Shown: positions 19,400-29,729 of the stretch, piece after piece | Position numbering within the stretch: position 1 is the stretch's first letter | Layout of the letters: every line of letters begins with the position of its first letter | Notes under the pieces: model-generated | What the model was told of the DNA's origin: nothing | The model's input: only the letters and a program-made list of their open reading frames with translations | Databases searched by the model: none | From: Zygnema cylindricum | Lineage: Eukaryota > Streptophyta > Zygnematophyceae > Zygnematales > Zygnemataceae | Length of the DNA stretch: 32,583 nt | Direction of reading: 5' to 3' | Assembly: GCA_037447655.1 (NCBI GenBank) | Contig: JBBHKE010001466.1 | Location: forward strand, 66,760 to 99,342 | Position numbers and translations under genes: made by a program

Positions 19400-20083
19400 C
19401 ATATGTTATGTATATTTACTCGTATTTTAATATTTATAGATCGATGCATACATACATAAATGCATATATATAGTGTGTGTGTGTATATATCTATAATATA
19501 TATATGTATATATATGTATATGTATGTATATATATGTATATATGTATGTAGATATATGTATGTATATGTATATATATGTAGATAAATTCAAGCCACTTGT
19601 TTTGAGTTTACATGGACATTATTTGCTTATCTATTTTGACTCTATGGAGGACTTTTTTTTTTTTGTTTATTCAAGTAATTTGAACAACCATTGTGCTTTT
19701 AGGTAATGTAGGTTTAAAACTTTTAACCCATTTTTTTGCCTGTCTTTTTAGGTATTGTTTGCATATCAGCGATAGATCTTTAGTTCTTTTTTTTTTCTCC
19801 TCTCAATGTGGTTGTCTAAAATGTTTGGAAATCTTTTTTTTCCTGTAGTAAATTTAGTAAAAAATGGTATATATTGGGTCAGAATTTTTATTCTAATGCA
19901 TTTTCTTTGGTTTGATGAATGAACAAATTTAGAGATAATGTCTTTTTTTTTTTACCTGCATAACTGCATATGTTAAAATAATGATAATGATAATAATAAT
20001 AATAATACTAAAATGACGGAATTATTTATTATTATTTTTTTATTTATCATTATTTATTATTTTTTATTATGTTTTTCTTGTAG

Positions 20084-20346
20084 GGTTTCGAGTGACATGG
20101 AAGCAGCTGATAATTTGACAACTCTTCTTTCGGGAAACAACTCCTCATCAGAAAAGACAAAAGAGGGAGTCGCTGATGAAGAAGGTCAACCAAAAATTAA
20201 GGAGGATGCGTTGAAGGAGAACACCATAATTGGTGTGACTGGAGAAGTTTCTCCAAGGGAAAGGGAGAAAGAGAGAGAAGCGCCCCTTCCTCCTCTCTCT
20301 CCCCAACCCCAACTATTGGGTACAGTTGATATTTCACCAATTCAAG
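20084..20346 (+). CDS. Tudor-like gene, exon 2 (start codon; acidic N-terminus)
   Basis: The acceptor TTCTTGTAG precedes 20,084. The likely start codon is ATG at 20,097-20,099, the first ATG in the exon and in a frame that continues correctly into exon 3. It encodes 83 residues (MEAADNLTTLLSGNNSSSEK onward), mostly acidic and polar with a Pro-rich patch (PLPPLSPQPQLL). No signal peptide or membrane segment is seen. The donor CAAG|GTAAGA at 20,346/20,347 leaves phase 1, and the first two bases of exon 3 complete a Glu codon. The upstream in-frame stretch is intron-like poly-T/AT sequence, so an earlier start is unlikely. Function cannot be told from this exon alone. Confidence 0.7.
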
Positions 20347-20399
20347 GTAAGAAAAATTTGCTCTTCACCCTTCACCCTTCACTCCTCATATAGAGCTCT

Positions 20400-20940
20400 T
20401 AACCCTAAAAACCCTAGAAAATCTTTACAAACCCCTAAAAATCCTGAAAAGTCTAAAAACCTAATACCCTAAAAACCCTAAAAAACCTTTGAAAATTGGA
20501 AACTTGAAATCTCAGAGAAAAACCCTAGAAAACCCTAGAAACCTTAAAAACCCTAGAAAATCCTAGAAACCCTAGAAAACCCTATAAAACCCTATAAAAC
20601 CCTGGAAAACCTTAGAAAGCCCTAAAAAAACTCTGGAATACCCTGCAAAACATTAAAAAACTTATAAAATGAAAGTTTGAAATCTTAGAGAAATTCTTTC
20701 TCTGAAAACCCTAAAAATGTTCAAAAAAACCTAATAAACCTCTAAGAAGCCTTCAAAACCCCCCTAGAGAACTTCTTGAAAACCTCTTAAAACCCTTTAA
20801 AAACCCTCAAAATCCGTAGAAAACCCCAAAAACCCTAAAGCCCTGAAAACCTCTGAATCCCAAAAAAACCCAAGTACCGAAAACCTTAAAACTCTTTAAG
20901 GAAGCCCCAAAAATCCTAAAACACCTAAGAAAAATCAAAC
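20400..20940. repeat. Degenerate telomere-like repeat block in intron 2
   Basis: Dense AAACCCTAGAAAACCCTA-like variants, with unit lengths between about 8 and 13. It resembles 18,875-19,250 and the shorter block near 24,600-24,650. Confidence 0.65.
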
Positions 20941-20954
20941 TAAAAAATATTTAG

Positions 20955-21910
20955 GTATGATTTGGTTCAGTTGAGTTTTATCTTTTCTTTTGTTCTTTTC
21001 TCTTTTATCTTCTCTTCTTATCCTTTTGAAGGTAAAGAATTTGATTGAGGTGAAAGAATTGATAAAGCTGAAAGTTTGATAAAGATAAAAATGTTGATAA
21101 AAAAGAATGTAATAGTAAAATGTTGATAAAGGTAGAGATTTTGATAAAGATAAACAGTTATAAACGTAAAGAATGGATAACAATAAAAGAATGATAAAGA
21201 TAAAAGTAAAGAATTTGACAAAGATAAAGAATATGATTAAGATAATTTTTTTGGAAATTCGATAAAGATAAAGATTTGATAAAAATAAAGATTCAATAAA
21301 GTTAAAGAATTTGTTAAAGAAAAATAATTTGATAAAGGTAAAGATTGGTAAAGAAAAGGTTTCATAAAGATATAGTATTTGATAAATGCGAAGAAATTTG
21401 ATAAAGATAAAGGAAATCGACAAAGATCGAGGATTTGGTGAAGATAAAGATTTGATAAAGATAAAAGAATTTGATTTAGGTGAAGAAATTGGTAAAGATG
21501 AGGCTTTGATAAAGGTAAAGATTCGAAACAGTTAAAGAATTTGAGAATTCGATTAAGTTAAAGAATTTGATAAAAGAGAGATTTGACAAAGATAAAGAAT
21601 TTGATAAAGGTGAAGGTTTTCATAAATATCAAGAATTTGATAAAGATATTGATAGAGATAAAGAGTTTGATGAAGTTAAAGAATTTGATGAAGATAAGGA
21701 ACTTGATAAAGGTATAGTTTGGATAAAATAAAGTAGTTATTAAGTTAAGGATTCAATAATGATAAAGAATTTGATAAAGTTTGAGATTTTATAAAGATAA
21801 AGCATTTGATAACGATAGAGATTTGATAAAGATAAAGAATATAATAAAAATAATGATTTGATAAAAATGGAGAGTTTGATAAAGGTAAAGAATTTGGTAA
21901 AGATAAATAA
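20955..21910. repeat. GATAAAG minisatellite, about 0.95 kb
   Basis: Roughly fifty diverged copies of TTGATAAAGATAAAGAA-type units of 12-18 bp, purine-rich on the plus strand. The reverse strand gives long open but low-complexity Phe/Ile/Lys frames that I do not regard as genes. Confidence 0.8.
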
Positions 21911-21988
21911 ATTGATTTGGCTGAGTTTTTTTTTTTTTTTAATATTTAACCGTAAAACCCATTTTCTAATTTTTTTAAAGTATATGTA

Positions 21989-22359
21989 TTAGTGTTGTGT
22001 ATCGGTAGCCTCTTACTGATAATCTATGTGTATTTTTTTTTTTGACCTACCAATAATCGATATATCAGTGAATTATCACAATATTTTACTAATATATTGA
22101 TCCAATATATGCCGATAAAAAAATATCGCTATAACTGTACGGTATACACCGTACACCTGTCCTGTTTTGGTTCTGTACATTTTTGAATGTTCTACAAAGT
22201 ATGGACCGAATTGTGATACCGTATACAGTATAATACTATATATTGGCGATAAGAAAATTATTTTTCCCGAACGATATAGCAGGCCCCTTCTTTTCGATAA
22301 CCGATAATATCAATTATCGGAATTATCGCAGTTGGAAATTTAAGGATACACAACACTAA
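21989..22359. mobile_element. TA-flanked inverted-repeat element, second family
   Basis: A 371-bp element with perfect 15-bp ends TTAGTGTTGTGTATC and TA on both sides (21,987-21,988 and 22,360-22,361). The interior has repeated GATAATAT/AATTATCGG stretches and GTACGGTATACACCGTACAC. The ends differ from the CACCG family, although both contain TTAGTGTT. No coding capacity. Confidence 0.75.
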
Positions 22360-22600
22360 TATATATATGTATATACACATCACACACACACATCTCTCTC
22401 TCTCTCTCTATATATACACATATATATATATACACACACATAGGGACGGTTTTTTCATAGAAGGTAAAAACAAGAAGAGTTTGTCTGATTTTTTATTTTA
22501 TTTTTTTCAATTTTTAAAGCCTCAAAAACCCATTTTTAATTTTTAAAGGACTACAAAAACCCATGTTTTTTTTTTGTATTATTTTTTTAATAACTTGCAG

Positions 22601-23704
22601 AATCTCTTGCGGCGGTTGACGGTCCCTTTGTAGACGATATTTTGAAGGAAATGGCTCTGTCCGAAACAGTTTTGAAACAAGAAGAATTAAAAATCGTAGA
22701 AAATGTCGAAAAGAAAGAAGAAACGAAACAAAAAGTAGAATCACTTTTTTTCAAAAATATCGCTACAAAAGAAGAGGAGAATTGTTTGAGTGTCATAAAA
22801 ACGGAGGTTGCAATTTCGGTTATTGAAACAATAGAGAGTGCGGATACAAAAAATAGTGTGGATACAGGTCATACAGTAGATTCTCAAAATGGGAATAAGA
22901 TGGAGGTTGTTGGAAAACCTGAAGGAGAGGAGGAGGAGGGTTCACTTTATAAGAAGAATTTGGAAAATAATTTGGAGGAGAAAAAAGCAGAGGGTTTGGA
23001 GGGAAAGAAATTGGAGGAAAAAAATCTGGAGGAGGAAAGTTTGGAGGAAAAAAAATTGGGAGAAAAGAATTTGCAGGAAAAAAATTTGGAGGAAAAAACT
23101 TTGGAGGAGAAAAGTTCGGAGGAAAAACTACCAGAGAAGAAAAGTTCAGAAGAAATGAAATTAGAGGAAAAAAAATTGGAGGAAATAAATTTAGAGGAAA
23201 AATATTTGGAGGAAAAGAATTCAGAGGATAAATTTTTGGAGGAGAAAAAATTGGACGAAAAAAGTTTGGAAGAAAAAATTCCAGAGGGAAAAAGTCCAGA
23301 GGAGAAAAATTTAGAGGAAAAAAAAATGGAGGAAAATAATTCAGATGAGAAACAATCGGAAGAAAAAAGGTCAGTGGAGAAAAGTTTTGAGGAGAAAACG
23401 TTAGAAGAGAAAAATTTAGAAGAGAAAAATTTAGAAGGAAAAATTATAGAGGAGAAAAGTTCAGGGAAGAAAGATATTGAGGAGAATAATTTAGAGAAGA
23501 AAAGTTTTGAGGAAAACGAAGTTCATGGAGAGGTAGAAGAGGTGGGAGATAAAGAGGGAGAGGAGGGAAAAGAGGAGGTAGAGGGAGAGGAGGTAAAGGA
23601 GGGAGAGAAGGAGGGAGAGGAGGAGAGAGAGATATTTAGGAGTCCTGTGGTAAAAAAAGAAGAAGTGGTTTTATCGGCACCGGACACACAGGCATCAGTC
23701 ACAG
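22601..23704 (+). CDS. Tudor-like gene, exon 3 (Glu/Lys pentapeptide repeat exon)
   Basis: The acceptor TTGCAG precedes 22,601. The frame enters in phase 1 as ESLAAVDGPFVDDILKEMAL. The exon encodes about 368 residues. The first part is acidic and predicted helical. Residues about 220-389 (23,008-23,517) are 34 consecutive pentapeptides of consensus x-Leu-Glu-Glu-Lys with no length variation. A Glu/Gly-rich stretch follows, then FRSPVVKKEEVVLSAPDTQA. A repeat of five with Leu and charged residues would give a long charged helix or a disordered spacer. The donor CACAG|GTACTT at 23,704/23,705 leaves phase 1. Reading-frame integrity over 34 units argues for selection or very recent expansion. Confidence 0.8.
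23008..23517 (+). repeat. Coding minisatellite: 34 units of 15 bp
   Basis: Units of the type AATTTGGAGGAAAAA. All 34 are exactly 15 bp, while the third codon positions and the first residue of each unit vary, so the array is not newly amplified in one step. Confidence 0.88.
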
Positions 23705-24726
<1,022 letters not shown>

Positions 24727-24773
24727 GAAAAGGAAAGTCGATGAATTCGGATGTGGAACCGACTCAAAGATTG
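24727..24773 (+). CDS. Tudor-like gene, exon 4 (47-bp mini-exon)
   Basis: Flanked by TGTGTAG| and |GTGAGT. It enters in phase 1 (completing Gly) and leaves in phase 0, encoding GKGKSMNSDVEPTQRL. It is supported by phase agreement on both sides: exon 3 leaves one base, and exon 5 starts in phase 0 with the frame that enters the first Tudor-like domain. Polar linker, no motif. Confidence 0.65.
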
Positions 24774-25581
24774 GTGAGTTTTTTTTATCTCATTTTTGAA
24801 TCTCTCATTTAAATTCCTACTTTTAACGTCTTTACATTTTTTTTTCTTCTACAAAGGAAAAAAAAATCATTTATGGAAGTCATTTATGAATCACTCTTTG
24901 TTTTTTTTTTATTTTAATCTTGACATTTTTTTTTTTCTTTTTCCCGTGAAGTTAAGATGCTGTAAATTTTGTTAAACATTAAATGTTCGTTTTTGGAGTT
25001 TTATTCTGTTCCATGTTTTTGGTTTTTTTTTTTTGGGTGTTTTTTTTCAAGGATGATTTCATATACATGAGATGGTCTACTCTTTCACATTCCTCTTTTT
25101 ATTCTTCTCCTCTTCTTTCCCTTTCCTTTATTTTTCCTTTTTCCTTTTTCCTATTTCCTTTTCCTTTTCTTTTCCTTTTTTCTTTTCCTTTTCTTTTCCT
25201 CTTCTTTTCATCTCTTTTTTTTGTCCCTTTTTATTTATCATTCTTGATTTTGTATGTTTCTAAAATAATTGTCCTCTTCTTCAGTCATTTACTTTCTCCA
25301 CTCTTGAAGGACATTTCATGTCTTTATTTTTCCCCCTTTTTTCCCTCCTCCCTCTTTTACTTTTTATAGCTACTAAATAGCTGCGCAAATACAATATTTT
25401 CAATTGAAAATAAATATAAAAATATCTTAGCAATTTTCACTCTCTCCCGTTTCCGTTTTATACTTACTATGGATAAGTGGGCGTAAATTCATTTTTTGTT
25501 CAATAGAAAAAAAAAACAAATAACCCTAATATTAATCTTCTATATTAATATTAAGAATCCTCTTTTTTTTTTTTTTGGCAG
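24774..25581 (+). other. Intron 4 of the Tudor-like gene
   Basis: GTGAGT at 24,774, acceptor TTTTTTGGCAG at 25,581. Largely T-rich and CT-rich low-complexity sequence (for example 25,085-25,230). No gene or element recognised. Confidence 0.6.
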
Positions 25582-25694
25582 CTTCCGGGAGAATATGGAG
25601 ATGGGCATATGTGTATAGGAATGGAAGTGAAAAAAATATTGGTGGAGAGAGTATTTTGGGTTCAGTGACTAAATTTGAAGGGAAATTCTACGAG
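25582..25694 (+). CDS. Tudor-like gene, exon 5 (first half of domain 1; 1-nt frameshift)
   Basis: It starts in phase 0 as LPGEYGDGHMCIGMEVKK. After the A7 run at 25,630-25,636 the domain continues in another frame as GGESILGSVTKFEGKFYE. Together these make the beta-strand part of a Tudor/Agenet-like fold (IG.EV.K....G...GSV..F.GKFYEV). The exon is 113 bp, one short of a multiple of three, while exon 6 needs phase 0, so one A appears to be missing from the homopolymer. This is either a sequencing or assembly error or a real disabling mutation. The donor is GAG|GTTAGC. Tudor/Agenet domains generally bind methylated histone tails or related ligands; that role here is inferred. Confidence 0.65.
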
Positions 25695-25807
25695 GTTAGC
25701 TTTATCTCTCTCTCCCCCTCTCGCTCTTCCTTTTTTTCCTTCTCAAAACTGTTTAATTGTTGTAGGTGACATTATTATAATGTGGAGTGATGAAGGTAGA
25801 ATGGAGA

Positions 25808-25847
<40 letters not shown>

Positions 25848-25966
25848 TCTCTCTCATTCTCTTTCTCAAACTGTTTGATTGTTGTAGGAGGTAAAATGGA
25901 GTCCTCTCTCTCTCTTTTTCTGTCTCTCCTTTATTCTCTCTTTCTCAAAATGTTTAATTGTTGTAG
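25695..25966 (+). other. Intron 5 with two decoy copies of the exon 6 start
   Basis: Contains near copies of the real acceptor region (TCTCAAAATGTTTAATTGTTGTAG plus exon start) at about 25,741-25,810 and 25,861-25,905, separated by CT microsatellites. Neither copy keeps an open, in-frame continuation of the domain. Confidence 0.7.
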
Positions 25967-26076
25967 GTGACATATGATAATGGAGAGAGAGAGGAGGTAG
26001 AATGGAGAGTCCTCATATCATATCTGGAAATGTTGCACCGAAACCGAGACACGAACCATCGACCAGTAATAAGTAA
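25967..26076 (+). CDS. Tudor-like gene, exon 6 (second half of domain 1)
   Basis: The acceptor TGTTGTAG precedes 25,967. It enters in phase 0 as VTYDNGEREEVEWRVLISYL. The YDNGEREEVEW stretch is the typical final strand of a Tudor/Agenet-like domain (compare YSDGDKEDLWW in exon 9). About 16 further residues follow. The donor is uncertain. A strong site ATAA|GTAAGT ends the exon at 26,072 in phase 1. The frame of exon 7 that stays open and fits exon 8 needs phase 2, which the weaker AGTAA|GTCTCA at 26,076 supplies. The end given here follows the frame argument. Confidence 0.6.
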
Positions 26077-26559
26077 GTCTCATTTTTAAAGATTTTTTTC
26101 TATATTCTCATTTCTAAGGTTACTTTTTTTTCTCTAGTCTCATTTCTAAGAGTTACTTTTTGTCTATGTTTCTTTCAAGCGCCAGTTATGTTTTTTTTTA
26201 ATTCGGTAAATTTCTGGAATTTTTTTTTTTTTTTGGTCGCAATCCACTTTCTGAAGGTTAACTTTTTTCATGTTTCAAATGTCAATTTTATAGTCGGTAA
26301 GTTTTCTGATGAAGATTTTTTGTGGTTTAAATCCCGATCTTTTTGGTTTTTTCCAAAATTTTGATTTTATTTTTTCGGAAATTCTGAAAAAAATTATAAT
26401 TCAGTTTTTTCGATGGATTTTTTTTGTTGGTTGTTTTGTTCTTATCAGATCCCAGAGAATTTTTTCATTTTGTTTCGTTTTTTTTTTTTTTTTCAATTTT
26501 ACAATCTGGATTTTCTTGAACTCTCAATTTATCATAGACAACGAGTTTTTTTCCAAATC

Positions 26560-27080
26560 TTCAATTAGCAATTATCAATTTTCAAATTATCTAAGTATTA
26601 ATCACCAATTACCAATTGCCAATTATTTTTTATGAATTGTGAATTGTGAATTTTATCGATTTCTTTATCGATTGCCAAATTAGCATTTATCAGTTACCAA
26701 TTTTCTAGTTAAGTTATTAATTACCGATTATCAATTGTCAAATTATCAATTATCAATAATAAATTTAGCAATTTTAATTGTCGATTAAATTATCAATCAT
26801 CAAATTAATTATCAAATTATCCATTTTATTTACCAAAGACCAATTGATCAATTCTCGATTTTGAATTATGTATTTTGGATTTGTTGATTATTAGTTATCA
26901 TGATCAATGGTCAAATTATCGAACCATCAAATTGTCAAATTATCAAATTATCAACTTTTTTTATCAGATCACCAAATGTCATTTCCAATTTTCAGTTTTC
27001 TATTTTAAGTTATCAAATCATCAAGCTTTCAAATTATCAAATTATTAATTCTCAATTTTCAATTCAACAATCAATAATCA
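26560..27080. repeat. Irregular AATTATCAAATT repeat
   Basis: Many variants of (A)ATTATCAA(T/A)T with unit lengths of about 8-14, dispersed by substitutions. Non-coding. Confidence 0.6.
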
Positions 27081-27580
27081 TTAATTGTTTAATCAAATAT
27101 CATTTTTTTTTTCTGTTTTTTGAATCCTCAGCAAATCCAATTGTGAATCAAATGATGGTGGCGAGAATTGTCAAATTTTTGTGGTCAATTTAATAATGAA
27201 TAGATTATATCATAATTATCAGTATTAATTTATTATTCTTATTATTATGATTGTTGTTAGGATGATTATTATTATGAATATGTTTATTATTACTATTATT
27301 ATTGTGATTAGGATTATTATGATTATGATTATTGTTATGATTATGATGGTGTGATTATTTCTAGTATATTTGACTATTTAATTATTAATATTTGTTTTGT
27401 TTTATTTTTATTTTTTTCCAATAATCCAGCGAAGCAAATTTTAAGAGATTATTCCTATTATATTTGACTATTTAAATATATTATCATTATTATTATTATT
27501 ATATTTATATTTTTTTCAATAATCCAGCAGGTCAGATTATGAAGATTTTTTTTCTATTATATTTGACTATTTTATTGCTA

Positions 27581-27584
<4 letters not shown>

Positions 27585-27659
<75 letters not shown>

Positions 27660-27674
27660 TATATAGATATATAG

Positions 27675-27713
<39 letters not shown>

Positions 27714-27755
27714 ATATATATATATATATATATCTATATATATATATATCTATAC

Positions 27756-27787
<32 letters not shown>

Positions 27788-27850
27788 TTATATATATATT
27801 TATATATATATTTCTATATATATATATATGTATATATGTGCATATATATT
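27585..27850. repeat. TA/TATC microsatellite
   Basis: Long (TA)n with interspersed TAGATATA, TCTATATA and TTTATATA variants. Assembly length is unreliable. Confidence 0.9.
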
Positions 27851-27954
27851 TTTTTAAATTCTTCATCAAATTAAATGCTGAAGAGATAATTCTATTTTAT
27901 TTGGCTATTTAATTACTAATAGTTGTTTTTTTTTTGTTTTGTTAAATCCTCCAG

Positions 27955-28102
27955 CAAATCGAATTTTGAAGAAAATAAGGCGTCGGGAAATTCCGGAACT
28001 GGAAGCTCCGGAAATGAAAACGAAAGAAATGAAGAAAATGAAAATTTCGCTCCCACGAGCCCCTCAGATCAAACCAAGAGACCTCAGAGAATGAGATTTA
28101 AG
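27955..28102 (+). CDS. Tudor-like gene, exon 7 (polar linker)
   Basis: The acceptor AATCCTCCAG precedes 27,955. The chosen frame reads KSNFEENKASGNSGTGSSGN, then acidic/Asn-rich sequence, then PTSPSDQTKRPQRMRFK, and ends at AAG|GTCTCT in phase 0. That frame has no stop and joins exon 8 in phase. The alternative frame (predicted if exon 6 ends at 26,072) hits a TGA ten bases before the exon end. No domain is seen. It looks like a disordered linker between the two Tudor-like domains. The donor GTCTCT leads straight into a CT microsatellite. Confidence 0.5.
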
Positions 28103-28712
28103 GTCTCTCTCTCTCTCTCCCCCTTTCCCTCTCTCTCTCTCTCTCCTTTCTTTCTCTCTCTGTGAGTTCCAAAATAAGATGGTTTATATGAGATGTGAAT
28201 CTTCGACCTTTCTTTTGTTTCTGTCTTATTTATTCGTTTATTTCAATTTTTGTTGTTTTTTGAATTGTTTTTGGAACTTGTTGCTGGAAATTGTTTTTGA
28301 ATTTGCTTTCATTTTTTTTTTTTTTTCAAAATTTTGGCAAAGAGTTCGAATTGATGAGGATACAGTTTTGGAAAATCTTTTTCGAATTTTTTTCCGGATG
28401 GTTTTCAGGAAAATATTTTTGAATCCTTTTTTATTTATTTTTATTTATCATTATTATTTTCTTTTAATTCTTAACTTTGACAGAGATTGCAAACTTACGA
28501 GGATCCAGGTTTGGAAATTGTTTTGGATTTTTTTTGGAAATGGTTTCGGGAGATGGGTTTGCGGAAAGGTCGTCTCGTCTGCTCTCACGCTCCGCACGAG
28601 CTCGCGACTCGCCTCCGCCGCTCGCTCCCTGCCGCTCCCTCCCTCGGCCTCCCGGCCCTCCCTCCCCTCCCTCCTCGCTCTCCTCTCTCTCCTCTCTCTC
28701 TCTCTCTCTCTC

Positions 28713-28784
<72 letters not shown>

Positions 28785-28861
28785 GTCTCCTCTTTCAAGT
28801 TTTTTAATTCGATAGTCAAATGCGACCTTTTTTTTTTTTTTTTTTTGGGAAAATTTGACAG
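28103..28861 (+). other. Intron 7 with two decoy copies of the exon 8 start
   Basis: CT microsatellites (28,103-28,160 and 28,675-28,790), a GC-richer patch (28,565-28,680), and decoy copies of the exon 8 edge near 28,330-28,375 and 28,475-28,525. Arg/Glu-rich reverse frames here are CT-repeat translations. Confidence 0.6.
28675..28790. repeat. CT microsatellite
   Basis: (CT)n with occasional CCT/CGT interruptions. Similar runs are at 25,812-25,862, 28,103-28,160 and 32,397-32,525. Confidence 0.9.
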
Positions 28862-29035
28862 AGAATTCGAATCGACGAGGATTCCTGTGATGGAAATGGG
28901 GATGAGAAGGCAAAAAAAAATGGAGGCAAGGCCCGGGAATAGAAAATTGTCGGAAAAAAAGTTACGAAAAAATTCGGATCGAAATATTTTAGCGGTGTTG
29001 TGAAACATTTTTACGCAAAAGAAGGATTCTACAAG
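28862..29035 (+). CDS. Tudor-like gene, exon 8 (first half of domain 2; in-frame TAG)
   Basis: It enters in phase 0 after TTTGACAG as RIRIDEDSCDGNGDEKAKKN, then GGKARE, then TAG at 28,940-28,942, then KIVGKKVTKKFGSKYFSGVV and KHFYAKEGFYK, ending AAG|GTATCA in phase 0. The exon is 174 bp, a multiple of three, so apart from the TAG it is intact. VGKKVTKKF...FSGVV...GFYK is a clear Tudor/Agenet-like first half. The TAG could be a nonsense mutation or an error. It could also be a 3' splice site, since starting the exon at 28,943 keeps phase 0 and skips the stop, but the sequence before it is purine-rich and weak as an acceptor. Confidence 0.65.
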
Positions 29036-29302
29036 GTATCACATATCATTTCTTTTTAATGTATGTTTTTCGTGAAGATGGTACGCATTGTGTTTTTAGA
29101 TTTGCAATTGATAAAATCAAGAAAAACTCAATTTTTTGTCATTATTTACATTTTAAAATCGAGTGGTTTTCTTGTCGTTTTGCAGTTTATGAGATTTTGT
29201 CCTCGGCTTCAAAAAATATATGTACATATATGGCCATATATGTATATATATCTATATATACATATATCTGTCTATCTACATGTATCTATATATATGTGTG
29301 TT

Positions 29303-29349
<47 letters not shown>

Positions 29350-29363
29350 CACACACACCACAC

Positions 29364-29398
<35 letters not shown>

Positions 29399-29574
29399 TA
29401 TATATTTATATAATATCTATATATCTATAGATATAGATATAGATATTTAGATACATGTAGTTAGAGAGATACATATATAGGTGTTGTATATATATACATA
29501 TATATATACACACCTATATATGTATCTCTCTAACTACATATCTATATCTATATATATATATATATATATATATA

Positions 29575-29620
<46 letters not shown>

Positions 29621-29729
29621 ATGTAGTTAGCTTTTCCTTGTTTTCGGGAGTGACACTTCTTACCTTTTTTCTTTTTCTGACGTTTTCAAAAGTAACAATT
29701 TTTTTTATTATTGCGATTTTCTAATTTAG
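29036..29729 (+). other. Intron 8 of the Tudor-like gene
   Basis: GTATCA at 29,036, acceptor CTAATTTAG at 29,729. TA/CA microsatellites fill 29,215-29,620. A perfect 30-bp inverted repeat lies at 29,455-29,484 / 29,510-29,539. Confidence 0.65.
29455..29539. repeat. Hairpin with perfect 30-bp stems
   Basis: ATGTAGTTAGAGAGATAC and onward (29,455-29,484) is exactly inverted at 29,510-29,539, with a 25-nt alternating AT loop. A third partial copy (ATGTAGTTAG) is near 29,622. Confidence 0.85.

Larger units (their letters stand above)
18119..20083 (+). other. Intron 1 of the Tudor-like gene (repeat-rich)
   Basis: It runs from GTAAGT at 18,119 to TTCTTGTAG at 20,083. It contains a stray CACCG-type end near 18,432 (CGCCGCCCATCGCTATT), a degenerate telomere-like block at about 18,875-19,250, a CA microsatellite near 19,341-19,390, and TATG-rich DNA to about 19,580. 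No gene is seen in it. Confidence 0.5.
20347..22600 (+). other. Intron 2 of the Tudor-like gene
   Basis: GT at 20,347, acceptor TAACTTGCAG at 22,600. It holds a telomere-like block (20,400-20,940), a GATAAAG minisatellite (20,955-21,910), a TA-flanked inverted-repeat element (21,989-22,359) and CA/CT/TA microsatellites (22,370-22,445). Confidence 0.65.
26077..27954 (+). other. Intron 6 with decoy copies of the exon 7 start
   Basis: Contains an irregular AATTATCAAATTATC-type repeat (26,560-27,080), ATT-rich DNA (27,190-27,340), decoy exon-7 edges near 27,115, 27,415, 27,515 and 27,860, and a long TA/TATC microsatellite (27,585-27,850). No other gene is recognised. Confidence 0.6.

Noticed and set aside
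20935-21423. 162-codon minus-strand open frame rich in Phe/Ile/Leu resembling a membrane protein
   Set aside because: It is the reverse translation of the GATAAAG minisatellite; the residues follow the repeat and no conserved domain pattern is visible.
20955-21910. GATAAAG array as an ancient coding repeat (Asp-Lys-Asp-Lys-Glu)
   Set aside because: Unit lengths are irregular and TGATAA stops occur throughout in every plus-strand frame.
24983-25369. 128-codon plus-strand frame rich in Phe/Leu/Ser
   Set aside because: T-rich and CT-rich intron sequence between two well-supported exons; composition alone explains the open frame.
28940-28942. TAG read as glutamine under a variant genetic code, as in some green algae
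   Set aside because: Several TAG stops in the copia fragments align with Trp and others with unrelated residues, so there is no consistent reassignment; standard-code stops end the RNase H frames normally.
28454-29008. Arg/Glu-rich minus-strand frames of 149-184 codons
   Set aside because: They are translations of the CT microsatellite and overlap exon 8 on the other strand.
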